A DNA stretch of 64,000 nucleotides from Volvox africanus (lineage: Eukaryota > Chlorophyta > Chlorophyceae > Chlamydomonadales > Volvocaceae), in contig BSDZ01000004.1 of assembly GCA_030268105.1 (NCBI GenBank), positions 6,056,001 through 6,120,000 of the forward strand, given 5' to 3'. Under the pieces are notes generated by a model. The model ran no database searches. It saw only the letters and a list, made by a program, of their open reading frames with translations, and was not told where the DNA came from. Shown piece after piece: positions 25,302 to 44,142 of the stretch. The position numbers and the translations under genes were made by a program. Every line of letters begins with the position of its first letter. The first letter of the stretch is position 1.

Positions 25302-28300
25302 ATGTTTGAAGTCATACAAGCACCTGTACTAGAACTTGCAGAAAGTATTCAGGGATCGCTGCTTTACTTAGATGTGGGTGCGGGCGAGATCGCACGAACG
25401 ACGCTCGGGCTTCCCTTCTTGTTCGGTGAGTTAGGACTTGAAAATAAAACGGGGTTGGTTTTGTTGCTGAAAACGATATTCGTAAGAGGTACAACTTCGG
25501 GAATGGCGCTTCAGGTCTCGGCGTGAGTCATGTGTGCTTGCTGGAATCGGCATCGACCGAAGACGCATCCTTTCCGCTGCTGGCAACTGGCTCCCTGCCT
25601 AATAAGCTGACCATCTTCACGACACAGCTGCTAACGGATGCCCACCAGCACATCCTTCGTGCCGTGCTGGTACGTAACACATACCAGTATCGCCACTAAG
25701 AAAACCAGCATTTTTCTCGCACACTCCGGCAAAACGCACGGTCCCGGGAACGGGGGCGGGAAGAGGGAGAACGCATAGTGGCACCTCTTCTAATTGAGAC
25801 CAGCCCGCAATTTGGGTTTCGTGGGAATTTGCGATCTGGGTTACTGAGGTCGACGACGACAGGATTGACGCCACTTTTTCTCAACCAATTGGATCAGATG
25901 TAGGATTTGAGTTCACATCCAAACTTCCGTCCGACCATTGACTTGACTTGACTCCTATGCCCCAGAGTCCGTTGGTTATCCTCTCATCCCCCACCTACGC
26001 CTCGTTAGGTGACACCCACCACCCCTGTCAACAAGTCCCTCTACTAATTTCTTGATCTTTTAGGATAATTTTAATCTCTTTGAGGACGGCGGGTCCCCCC
26101 TTTTCCTCCCCCCGCTTTTCCCCTTTCCACACACATCTACATCCACATACCCACGCATGCAGGCGCACCCGGCCCTCATCAGCGTCTCCGTGTACTCCTC
26201 TGTTAGCGAGCACGCTCATGCCTGTCAGGCGGCATCGGAGCTGGGCGTGGAGGCGTACCGAGAGTATGCCGAACTGCTGCAGGTGCTTGTGTAGTATCAG
26301 TGCAACCGGGTGGTGGTGATGGTGGCATATATGGCGATGTACAGTTATAGTGGTGGCTCACCTCACCTCACCTCACCTCACCTCACCTCACCTTATCACC
26401 TCACCGTCATCTTACACTCTCCGTGAACCCCGCCGAACTGGACTTTGATGTTGTACGACAGGAGGAAGTGCGGAGAGCGCGTACCGTGGGTTTGGCAACC
26501 GCCGCCAGCAGTGCCGGCGCCAGCAGCGGAGTTCCGCCGTCATCGCTCTTGTCCGTACGTGTGGCCTTCCTGCCGCTTCTGGCATGCTGTCTGGATCCCG
26601 GACTAATCGTACTACCGGCAGCTAGCTCGGCGGCAAGGAGAGCTGTGTGAGTAGCTGGATATGGATTCAGGGACCGGTTTGTGGTTGACCGTTGACGGTT
26701 AGATATTAGCAAATTAACGAAAGCGGTTCCTAATGATGTGGGTCCTGCCTCCTGATGCGGATCGGTTGACGCATTCACGTGTTTGCGCCGTACACATATT
26801 TGGTAGTTTTGTTTTCCTGGCGGTTTAGAGCACTACGGCCTGCTCCCTCACTTTTTTTCCCTCCCTCACTCTTTTAAAATTCACTGTGCTGCGGTGTGGT
26901 CTAGGGTTTACCGCGATGTTGTTTCAGACTCCCCTCCCTTCTCCGACGTCGTCGATTCGTATGCTATTGTTTGGTTGCCGTGATGAAACTGAATGAGACC
27001 CTCTCCGAAGCGGTCGGCCCCCCTCGGTCTCGGACCAGGAATCTGGGTGTTAGAGCGTCTAGCTCTTGACCCCGTACGAAAAAGTTGACTTATGTAATAC
27101 AAAGTCTCAGGACGGTCACGACCCGTCAAGCGAAGGTTTCGGTCTAAAAGTTCTCTCCCCTCCCTGCTTCCTCCAAATGGCATTGTTGCCCTCTTGTTGC
27201 CTAGGAGGCCGAAACGACTTCTGTACGGGTTCGGTGTCTCCCCGCTTCGGAGGTTACCCTCAAAAGCTAGGAGTCTTTCTAATATCCAGGCGTTTCACAA
27301 GGACGCCTGGTCATTTTACGTTATAGTTCTTATTTAGACCATCTTTATGTGGCATCTCAAGCACGACATTAACTTCCGTTTTTTTCTATTCATTCCTTCT
27401 TAGATGCTACAACACTGGTGTCTCCCGGTTAACAAAGACTTGATCGAACTCCCCCCGTACGGCCCACTCCTCTTAACGGCAGGGTGGGGGCCGCGGCGGC
27501 AGGGTTTGCTCCCCCGGAGTTGGGTGCGGGGGACGCTGCTGTCCACGGAGAAGGAGCCTCAGGGGCCTTATCGCTGACGGCACACGGGCTGCTGGCGCTG
27601 GCGGCGGCGATGGGTGCGCCGCGACCTGAGCCGTACGCCATTGGGCCCGTCAGCTCGGCGCTGGGTGAGATCAGCTATCATTTATCATTCATCAGTTAGT
27701 TCGTTAGCGGAGGCTCATTGCGCCGCGGAGGCAAGCCAGCTGATTTAGCATGCAAGGGCTTCCTTCCCGGCCACCGTGAGACTTGTCATCATTTCGGTTG
27801 CTAACTTCCATCGTCCCAACTGTCGCTTGTTCCCCACACATTCAACCACCACTGATACACCGATGTAGTATTTATTAAGTTCCGGATTTCGCGCACTTCC
27901 GTGCTCGTGCATTCAGGCCACTCACACAATGGTTCCGGTCAGTCGGCTCCATCCTCCGCCTCCCAAATACATCCCGATAGCCCCCATGTCCCATCCATAA
28001 CCACGGTCATTCACCCCCCCCCCCATTGTCCCCTCATGCCTCGTTTATTCGACCTCCCCCTTCCCCCTCCCCCTGCCATCTCCCCCCCACCCCACCTCTT
28101 TCCCCCCCTGCCAGCGGCGGAGCTGGCCTCCCTGCCCAGCGTCTCCGTCTCGGTCTCCGTGCCACCCGGCAGTCTGGTGGGGGCCTCATCGACGGCGAGC
28201 TCTGGCGGAGCCTCCTCGTCCTCGTTGGCCATCATCCTGGTGGACCGCGCCCTGGACTTGGCCAGCCCCTGCACGCACACAGACCACCCCTGGGATCTGA

Positions 28301-31300
28301 TCTTGGCAGCGGCAGCAGTGCGGCAGGCAAAGACTGCGGCCGTCGCTGCCGCCGCCGTGTCTGCGGCGACGTCAGCCGGCGGTGCATCTCCACCGCGCCG
28401 CGGCATTGGAGGTGGACATGGAGGTGTGAGCGGCGGCGTGCAGGCGATTTGGCGGTGAGTGCGAGTAGATGGCGAGGCATCTGCTGCAGCTGCAGGGATG
28501 GCATGGCTCGTGGCGGGAGATAGGGAAAAGCGGGGGAAGAGGAAGAAACGAACGTGCGGGTTATAGGGGAGGCGTGTATCGTTAATGTGTTTTAGCGACT
28601 TGACATTTAATGGTTGCCCCGATTCACCGGCCGTGTGTTGTACACACACACACATACACACACATACACGCACGCTACACACAAGCACATGTGCCCACGC
28701 AGGCCATTGGACCTTAGGGTGGCGCTTTCAGCACCAGCGGATGCCGTACCTCTTGACGTGCCCTGGCCTTCCGTGAACAAGAAGCCGGCCACTGGGGTTG
28801 TAGAGTTGATGCCGTATGGACAGCTGTCGTATGACTCGTACGGCGTGGACTTGCTGGATCCGACGGATCGTACAGCAATCACGCGTGTTGAGGCGGTGGC
28901 GGGGCGTTCCCGGCGAGATGGCCTGGCGGCGTTGCGGCGCGGGCTGAAAGAGGCTCTGCGGGCGGAGAAGCTGACACCTGCCGTACGAAGTAAGGCAGGT
29001 GTAGTACAAGCGCCGGAATTGCAGGGCCTTTCGGAGCCGCTGGTTGCTGCATCAGGTGCGTTGGCGGGTTGTGATACCTCTTGACTGCTTATTGCATTTC
29101 CGACTATGACTTTACACCATGCGTCTGTGTGTCTGCTGTACGTGTATGGCATAAATTGTCGTACAAATCAGGCTCTTGCGGCAGTCATCGTGGCCTGGCG
29201 GCGCTAGGGCTGGCGATGGCGGACGTGATGACGTCGCCAGCGGCAGCAGAATGGGAGGCGGCGGCAGGTCTGGAGCGCAGCGTGTTGGCGGCGCTGTCGG
29301 GAAGTGGCGGCGGTGATGGCGGCGACGGCGCTGGCGGGTGTGAGGCGGCGGTGCAGGTGCTGCTGGATGCGCTGGCGGCGGCGAACAGCGGGTGCGAGTG
29401 CGGGAATACTTCTGAGGGGGGTTGCATTCAGATGGAGCGACTTCATGAATCATTGAGAAGTTAAAGTGTTTAATTAAGAGGTTCATTAATTGTAAGTAAA
29501 TTAGTTCAATTGTTTCGATTTCAAATTATTAGTTACCAAAATGGACATGATTAATTGTTTAGTAATTCCTGAAAATATTGAGTAATGGACAAAGGTGAAT
29601 CACAGTGATCTGACCTGACGGTGACTCACACATCATACGTGTATGTCCTGATTTCTTTCCCTTCCTCCATCCTCCTCCCACCCTTTTATGCCCAGATCCA
29701 TATTGTAACCTCGTCCCCTCGGCCCTGCCTCAATGCCGCAACTGTTCACCCACTCGACCCAGACGCGGCCTCCTGCACGTGGGACTCGTCCTGGACGTCC
29801 TCCCTGCCGTCTTCTCCGCTGCCGCCGACGCAGAAGTACCTGTCGCCGCCGCCGCCACCTCCTCGTCATCATCGGCCGCGACCGGCGGCGGCGGCCGCCA
29901 CCCCTTCTCTCCTCAGCATCTGACAGCACTCCGCGACGCTCTAGAATCAACCATACTGGCTTGTACGACTCCGCAGGAGGCCCTCGGGGGTAGGCTACCT
30001 GCTGATCTGGTTTCGGAGCTGACGGCGAGGGCAGCGGCGGAGTCAGAGGCGGCAGGTAGCAGAGAGGAGCAAGGTCCTACCGTCCCTGCTACAGTTGCTG
30101 CTGGCGAGGAGCCTGTGTTGCGGCGGCGCCTGGCGTCAGTAATGGATTCAATCTTTGCGGGATTGCGATATGCGGCGGGCGCGCGGGAGCCACTCAAGAC
30201 CTTTAAGAAGGTGCGGGTGCCGGACACCCTGGCGGGGGTCGTACGATGTAGCGCGGCGTGATGTTACTAGGTAATATTAAAATGTGCGTGTGTATGTGTG
30301 TATTTTGTATAATGCGCACGCGTGTGTGTGCGTGTGTATGCTTGTGAGTCCTTGAGGTGTATTATGATGCGTCCATTGACGGTGGGTCCTCCGCTGCCCT
30401 GATCTTCTCTCCCCGTGCGGGTGCTTGCCCTATTGAGGCTCCCCTTGCACGATCATGGCTCTCCGCACTACACCGCTCCCCCCTGTCCCCTGCCACTCTC
30501 CTCCCCCGTTTCGATGTTCGTCTCCCCCTCCCCCTCCAGGTGACCCACGTGGATGTATTCGCTGAGAACCACGGGACGCTCAGTCCGCTGCTGCGACAGG
30601 TGGTACGGAAGGTGCTGCAGCGCGCGGAAGTCGGCGATTGGCAACAGCAGGTGTGTGTGTGTGTGTGTGTTGTGGGGTGACTGATGGGGAGTGGGAAGCT
30701 GGTGCGGGACTGAGAAGAGGTCATGTTTCCGTCTTCTCGTCTCTTCTTCCTCGACATGTCCCTCACCAGGTTCTGCTGCCGCTATTTCACAAACCCCCCT
30801 TCGTCTGTAGCCCGCCAGCGCCGTTGGCGGCGGCGGTTTGGTCCGAGGGCTCCTGGGGGGCCTTATGGGTGCTTCCCGCGTGTTGGTTGGGCGGGCGGGT
30901 GGCCAGGCGGCGGCGGGTGGCCCACTGCCGGCAGACTGCGGAACCGTGTTGGTGTTCGTGATGGGGGGCATCAGCGCCGCCGAAGTCCGAGAGGTGGGTT
31001 TGTGTGTGGGAGGGGGATGAGGGTTGTGTGCGTGCGTGTGTTTGGGGGGGGGGGGAAGTGTCACGGGTGGGCTGGGGGTGTGATGGGGGGGGGGTTGATG
31101 GGGTGTGTGTGTATGATGGGGGTGTGTGATGGGGGGATGATTGGGGGGGTGTAGAGTGTGTGATGGGGGGGAGGGTAGAGATAAGCAAGCAAGTCCAAGC
31201 CTCAACGACAGGGTTTGTGAAAAGCTGTATGAGATGGGGTACGGGGTCACTCCTGGGCGGGTGAGACAAACGGCATCGCATGCATGTGTTTTACCGTACG

Positions 31301-31760
31301 TCATCGCACTACCATTACACACACAAGATCACAAGGCTGTCTTCCTCCGCCCCCGTTCTTTCTCATCCTCGAGTCATTTTCTCGGCACGGTATGTTTTGC
31401 TCAGGTACGAGCGGAGCTGGACGAGCACGTGGGTACGGGGAAGCCGAGGGTGCTGCTCGGGGGCACGTCACTGCTCCTGCCACAGGTGGGAGTTCTTCGG
31501 GGCGTTATGACTTGTGGACTGTGGAGTGTTCACTTTGCATGACAGGGCGACGGGGTGATGGGAGAGGGTGCGGTTTGTGGACGGTTCAGAGGGCACCTCG
31601 CTGTCCTGTTACATCACCCAGCCCTCATTCTCTCCCACCCATGAACTCTCTTTACCCCCCCCTTCGGGGGTCCATACACACGCATCCCCTCCATCCGCCT
31701 CCTCAGGACGTCATTTTGCAACTCGCGGGTGGTCCACTGCCGCAGCGGCGGTGGCCGTAA
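25302..31760 (+). CDS. SCFD2-type Sec1/Munc18-family protein
   Basis: Thirteen exons: 25302-25425, 25515-25669, 26163-26282, 26462-26646, 27483-27664, 28115-28454, 28703-29055, 29172-29391, 29763-30240, 30540-30650, 30811-30993, 31405-31485, 31707-31760; 861 residues, against about 684 in human SCFD2. Sec1-family proteins clasp SNARE bundles to control membrane fusion; SCFD2 is a little-studied branch. Seen in the expected order: SLLYLDVGA near the N-terminus; LTIFTTQLLTDAH; the diagnostic IILVDRALDLASP; GLAALGLAMAD; LKTFKKVRVPD; LSPLLRQVVRKVL; the penultimate strand VLVFVMGGISAAEV; then LLGGTSLLLP. These match SCFD2 better than Sly1/SCFD1 or Vps33. Large Ala/Gly/Ser-rich insertions account for the extra length. 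The junction between 29391 and 29763 is the weakest, because a donor at 29397 also fits the phase. Confidence 0.87.
26357..26393 (+). repeat. (CACCT)n repeat in SCFD2-like intron 3
   Basis: About seven copies. The unit is the reverse complement of the AGGTG array at 15931-16044. Confidence 0.9.
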
Positions 31761-32058
31761 CCGTAACGAGAACCGTTGTTCGTGTGTGTTTGGGGAGGGA
31801 TAGCGTACATTCAGTAGTACTTTAATGAGTCGAATCCTTGCCAGTGCAATCTGTCGCGGTTTTGACCGGGGGTTCTCGGAGGGGGCGGACTGAGGGGAAA
31901 GGTACGGAGGACGCAACGAACGAGGTCAAGATGGCGTGATTAGGGAAGAAAAACACAGTGCCAATGTGGTGGGCTTCCGAAGACATGACGCCGAGCCTTT
32001 GAAAGAATCGCGATAAAGAATAGGCGCAGTGCAAAACTGCATGCAAGCTAGGTTAGCG

Positions 32059-32063
32059 TGTAA
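32059..32063 (+). terminator. TGTAA polyadenylation word (SCFD2-like gene)
   Basis: The first TGTAA after the stop at 31760, about 300 nt downstream on the plus strand. Confidence 0.6.
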
Positions 32064-32375
32064 CAACGTACACATGAATGATGGAGTACGCATCCCCCTC
32101 TTAGCTTCTTTTCATAACCGTTTTGGTTCGTTGACCCAACTCCCAACGACCGGCAAGTTAGCTGCCCAATCGCATGGATGAGTGAAGCGTCATATCTATT
32201 TAAATCCCTCCATCGATTTGGGATCAGTTGCAGTAGTGAAAATCTCCCGTACGGCCCAAAGTACGGAGCGACACATTTTCGAACCTGAGTGGTGCCGTAC
32301 ATTCACTGGCACCGTAGCACCTCCTGTGTGTGGCATCGTGATTTCCCAGCGGCGACACGATCCCTAACCTAACAG

Positions 32376-32698
32376 CTAGATTGTGGAAGGTGTGGCAGCC
32401 ATTGCTGTGAGGGTTTGGAAGACGATGAGATATTTGCTCTTTCCAGCTCTTTCCCGATTGTTATGCGCTCTGATGTCGTCCTCGATCTCATCGTCGGGCC
32501 TCTGGATGCCTCTGCGGTGGCTAGCTGGCCGTACAGCCGCTCTCCCTCACATATGCACTCCCTCACGCTATGGCTGCTTACACATTGATCATCATGTCTG
32601 GTCCTGTTTCCATGACAAGCAATGCTTTGAGAAGGACCTGAGGTTACAGGCGCTTTTCCCGCCTGATGAAGTGGCGGGCGGAGCCATTACATACACAT

Positions 32699-32734
<36 letters not shown>

Positions 32735-33543
32735 CGATCTTCTGCAAGGGGACGCCTGATCTTGAAGAAAATTCCACTGTCGTGTCAGTTACATGGCTGG
32801 TAATAGTCTCCACGTGCACAGTATCCTTGCAGAAAATCCCCCCGGGTCCTGGCCCCCTCCCCAACCTTCCACCCCAAACACACACACGCGTGGAATACCA
32901 TGCCCAGGTCCGTTGCTTATTTCGACAATCCCCAATGAGACACCCCCAACAGACACACACGGCTCTGGACCAACCGGCCTGGAACCCCAGGGGGTGAGCA
33001 AACTCAAACAGGGGGTGGGCCTTACTAACAAAGTCTGAATGTCATAAGGCTCACGGGTGATCCGGCCGTTCATCTTATAGGCGGCTTGCAAGCCCAGAAC
33101 GGCTGCTGCCGGAAATTAATGAAACAACATCAGCACAGCAGACGCCTGGCTCGGAAGATTCGGGGAGATATTCTGTCCAACAACACCCCCAAAATGCACA
33201 CATACACACCAGCGCGTGCACCGTGCGGAATGCGGGATGGATGGATGGGTGGACGGAACAGTTCCGTCTAGGATCCTGATGACATGTCAGTTGCGGATTA
33301 GCCTCCAGCATGGAGTCGAGGGGCTTTCGCCAAAACAGCAAACAACTGCATGCCCTTGAGTTTGTACGTGTTTGCATGTGTGTATTGGATGAGGGGGGGG
33401 CCGGTGGGAGCTCCCACAATAAAGGCTTACGTGTGAAGTTTGCCGATCTTGACCACTACCATAACGGCCCGCAAGTACACCTGAGCTTTAACCAACTCCT
33501 CACCGAACAGGAAACTGAGCGGGATTAATGCGGCAGCAAGGGA
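32376..33543 (-). CDS. Unidentified minus-strand gene, 3' exons (tentative)
   Basis: Not recognised. Three minus-strand segments have clean splice edges and protein-like composition. At 33431-33543: a segment with SFLFGEELVKAQVYLRA, a CAG acceptor and a GTAAGC donor. At 33026-33105: a segment with AAYKMNGRITREPYDI and a GTAAGG donor. At 32376-32511: an acidic last exon with RPDDEIEDDIRAHN, ending in TAG. A further exon (frame with LLFWRKPLDSML) probably lies near 33290-33350, and another near 32600-32660. The phases of the first and last segments leave room for these missing exons. The upstream part of the gene was not found. Two hydrophobic stretches hint at a membrane-associated protein, but this is weak. 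The (AC)n run at 32699-32731 would be intronic. Confidence 0.4.
32699..32731 (+). repeat. (AC)n dinucleotide repeat
   Basis: About 16 uninterrupted AC units between candidate minus-strand exons. Confidence 0.9.
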
Positions 33544-36500
33544 CTGGTGGGCCCTGCGGACCGTCGATTGATGTCTTTGGACGGAGAATGGGAGCAGGCC
33601 AGCAAGTAGGCGTGTGAGCAGACTGGAAGGCGAGGGTTCGAAATGGCTGGAAACGGCGGTTTTGTGACACCCAATGCACTAAGAGGCTCAAGGGCCTTCC
33701 CAAGCCGGCAAAATCCTCAGCACAATTTTGGAAAACAACATTGCTTATAAGGCTTATTACGGTATGTATGGAACTATATGGACGACACATGAGACACCTG
33801 AACCATGTCTGTCTCAAACCGCATGGCGTCATCGTACGTCATCTTTGACCACGTTTAGAAAGCGTTCGCCATCCTCATGTCATCGCAATACAATGGTGCG
33901 ACAGTGGCAACAAAAATGCTTTAATTATCGTTACCACCAGTTCCTGTTCCAGACCAGGGTACCGTACAGGATCTGGATCTGTCCTGGATCATATGGACGA
34001 TGACTAATAATAATGATAATTAGTACAGCCTAGATAGCTGTGGTGGGGCACCTCCATATGAACCAGGCCAGGCCAGAGGCAGAAGCAGACGCAGAAGCTA
34101 CCGCCTTGATCATACCTCCATCACGTCCCCTACCTCCACATGCGCCAAAGGTCAAAGGTGAAAAGTCAGAATGATGGCGACTGCGAAAACAACCAGGCGG
34201 CCCACCCTGAAGTTCCGTGCCGTGCGTGTGCAGATGAATGTGTTTTGCCCTATAACGGGCGATCAGGTGCCGATGAACCCCCGGGGGCCCGGTGCATTTA
34301 ATTGCAGCAAGACGTCAGGTGCGTAGGTGCTGTCCTGCTAATCGCTGTCCCACACAGCCATACCCGAGGCCACGTGACCTTTCCCCTTCTACTGCTGTCC
34401 AAACATACACAGCAGGTACTCGAACACCCAAGTCATTCTACAATCCATACTTGATGTCATGATGTGTAACACTCCATAAGGCCCATGTAACTATCCCCCT
34501 TAACCCTGGGTGAAGGTGTCGGGAGACGAAGCCATGGGTTTCGGCCGCACCCGAACAAGTACGGCATATGTACGGGATGGACTCATGCGTAATTTGAACA
34601 CATCATTCCTTAGACCCCCCTGCTGGCCCGCCTGCCTTTGTAAAAGCCTCTGTCAAATGGATCTGAGAGCAACTGGGAACGGTCGCCCTCGTAATTGGCA
34701 TACAACATACTGCACGGCACGTACGGTATGCCAACTTACACGGCCATGCGTGATAGTGATAGATGTATCCCCAGTAGTGGCGGTCCAACGCACCGCAAGC
34801 AAGAGGGCCTCCGGGAAAAAGGCTCGCTCCGGGGTTTGTCGGTAAGAGAGCCGAACGAAGACAAGAGACTAATATACACACGAATACTGGCGTCCAAGCG
34901 GCACTGGAACTTTTCTTGCCATACGTAGTTACATGTGGACGAGTTGTATGGCATTGCCGTACAAGGAAAACAACAGCGACTGTGCTGGCAGCCCAGACGA
35001 GGGGAGAGTGGCGCCCGAAGCCACACTCACAGCGTGTCAAAACGGGTTTCTCCAATACAGCCTCCTGCTTGCTGCACACCCTGCAATGTCACACACCTCC
35101 CTGGAACCCACCCAACGTGCCTCATAGGGCCGTTGCGCGCAAGCATACACACGTGCATGCATAGCCGTCCAACGCACGTACAGGTGCTTAATACGTGCCT
35201 GTGTCTAAAACCCGTTTAGTCCTGACCAAATCTCCCCTGTGCCTATCCTGAATACGCACACATACACAAACACACATACACATACACAGCAACCAACCAT
35301 ATCCCCGGACGAGGCAGCCGTAAGTGCGGCAAACCAAGCCGCAGGCGGCCTTCGCCGGTGGAGTAGAGACGGTGGACGGTGGACCTCTAATAGTGCCACC
35401 GCTGCAGTTCCCGTTTCCCGAAAGTCCTGTCCTCGGCGTATCGTCATTATGTATCGTATCGTCGTTATTGTCAACTTCTCACTTCGAATCGCAGCTTTGG
35501 CAGCTTTGACTTTCTGCTGCCGCACGAAAACATGGACAATGCAGAGGTACGAACGGACAACGAACGTGCATGTGTGAACCGTCGGTTTTGCGTGCAATCG
35601 GTGCAACTATGAGTCAATGACAACGAGACCGCCACCAGACCTCAGCTCTTTTCGCAGCACCCTCGCTGGGCACGAGGTTCCGACTCTCAGACTCTCAGAT
35701 CGACAACAACCCAACTACCAACGTCTATCGTCCGCGATTGCTAGCTTTTTATTGCCACCTGACTCACGCTGAGTGATTATTGATTCGCTGGCCGAGGGCG
35801 GCTTCGCGCGTATGATGTTTTAATACCTCTCCAGGTAGTAATGGACAAACAAGAAAACGTATCAAACAGCCCCTTGCGCTAGCTAGCGCAGGCTGCCCTC
35901 GACTAGCAGTTGGCATGGCGAGAAATATATACGGAATCCCTAGAATGCCAGAACTAGGGGTCACCAGGGGTCTGACCCCTGGCCAGAACATGCACCCAAG
36001 AAAAAATCAACCACCCACAGACCTTTCCCTCCCGATAACTTGCCACACACAGGGAGCGAATTTCAGGAAGAGAAGAAAAAGCAAGGGTACAGCGCGGTGC
36101 AACAGGAGCTGGACGCATAATGATAGGGACCGGACCGTTCCCGCCAAATTGCGGAAACTGAAGCGCGAGGCTTGAGGTTAATGGCAGATATGTCGCCGCG
36201 TGCATAAGAATACAAATAGAGACCGAGAGAGCGGGAAAACAGCAGGACTCGGGAGAATTCAAGTGCGCCGCGTTCCCCGTGTGCACAGCATGCAAGAATT
36301 TCATAGGCTTCAATGGTATACCTGGACATGTAAGGGCGCTACCCTCTCCGAATCTGAGATTCAGATGTCGAAGAGGGTTGGACACAATATTTGTTTTCAT
36401 CCCATTATATCAGTCGTCAGTTATCACAGCTTTCAACACATCACTCAGCTTGTCACTTGGGTCGTTGGTAAGATACCGCTATGAGAAGGCAAAACGACGA

Positions 36501-37088
36501 CATAATAATAATCGTATCCTATGGCATAACTGGCCCACACACCATCCAGCGTCAACGCATGAACCTAAAACGCGACTTATGAGCAACATCAGCTGTCGGC
36601 GACATTGGCCGAAGTAACTTTTTATTCACCTCATCATGCAGTGGTCACGGCATCAAGAGCCCAAGGTCACACCACCAATCAGTTATTAGAAGACAGCGGC
36701 TCGTCGTGCGCACGCGTGCTTTGCGCGTGCTTGCAATCTTGCATTCACACCTTTTCCAGGTGGCCTCTGCATGATAACAGCAACTACGTAAAGAAGTATT
36801 TGCCCCGACAATGAAGATGCAGACAGGGATTGCCCAGCCACCTGTCTGCAACTTGTGGCCATACCGCCATGAGTCAAAATGGGCCATATGCGCACGTGCA
36901 CAGAGAAAAAGTGTTAAAACCACCATCCTGCGCGTGCATACACACACACGCCTCTGGCGTTCACATTTTTCCTGTCCTCATACACGGAATGATGCACATA
37001 ACACATATATACCTCATACGACACTCACTCAAGGAAAAGGGATCAGAATGTGCACACCCTCCATATTTTCTATATATACAGAACAGGG

Positions 37089-37124
<36 letters not shown>

Positions 37125-37896
37125 GGCGGACTTAGCCGACGGCAGAGGGTGTGAATTCGTGCTATGCAGCTTTCATGCAGACTTAAGCGCTGAGATCAGA
37201 TGTATGCGCTACTATTTCATTTCGTTGTTCATTAATGCTGTACCTCGCGTGGGAATACCTTTGCCGTATTCCCCCTCTCCCCCACGCCGGGGGAATTATG
37301 CCGCATCCAAATGATATCCATTCCGCCCAAATCGAATACCAGGCAGCATCCCCTCGGCCCCAAGTAAAAGGACATGGTCAAAAGGAGATGATACGTCTCT
37401 CCCAATACAAAACACAAACACACGCGCGCAAGTACGCCTCAGGAACTTCCCCTATTTACGTTAGTATGTAGAGAGATACGTCGTATGCCCGGGAACGCAC
37501 GCGGGTCCCCCATGTTGATATCCTCCTCTTCCCTTCCTCCTTCCCACCAATGGTCTCCCCCGACACAATGGCGGGAAGGCAACCCGCCTCCCTTGATGCC
37601 CCATCCAAACACCGCGCTCGGGTATGTCCCCTTCCCCTTGTCCTACCGGGCTTGAGGGAAGGAACTCGCTCACAAATCGGGCCAAAAACGAGAGACACTT
37701 CACGCGGATCAGGCTACGCGGCTTCAAACATACAACATGCAAAGGTCCCTTACGTCCCAGTGTCTATCTCGGACATATATACATGACATGACGTCAGGGT
37801 CGTTTTGCCTGGTAGCACGCAAGTGCGAATGGTTCGGAGGAAGGCTTAGCGGTTTGTTGAAATGTTGTTTTGATTAATGCCGTTTCTGCTGGTGGA
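33544..37896. other. 4.3 kb without a supportable gene
   Basis: Neither strand shows a frame with family conservation. The unidentified minus-strand gene to the left may extend into this region. There is an (AC)n run at 37090-37123. The frames at 34603-35079 and 35205-35606 on the minus strand were examined and look non-coding in composition. Confidence 0.4.

Positions 37897-44142
<6,246 letters not shown>

Noticed and set aside
28011..28688. 225-codon minus-strand frame opposite SCFD2-like exon 6
   Set aside because: It is a GC-rich shadow of the plus-strand exon, which carries the diagnostic Sec1-family LVDRALDL motif.
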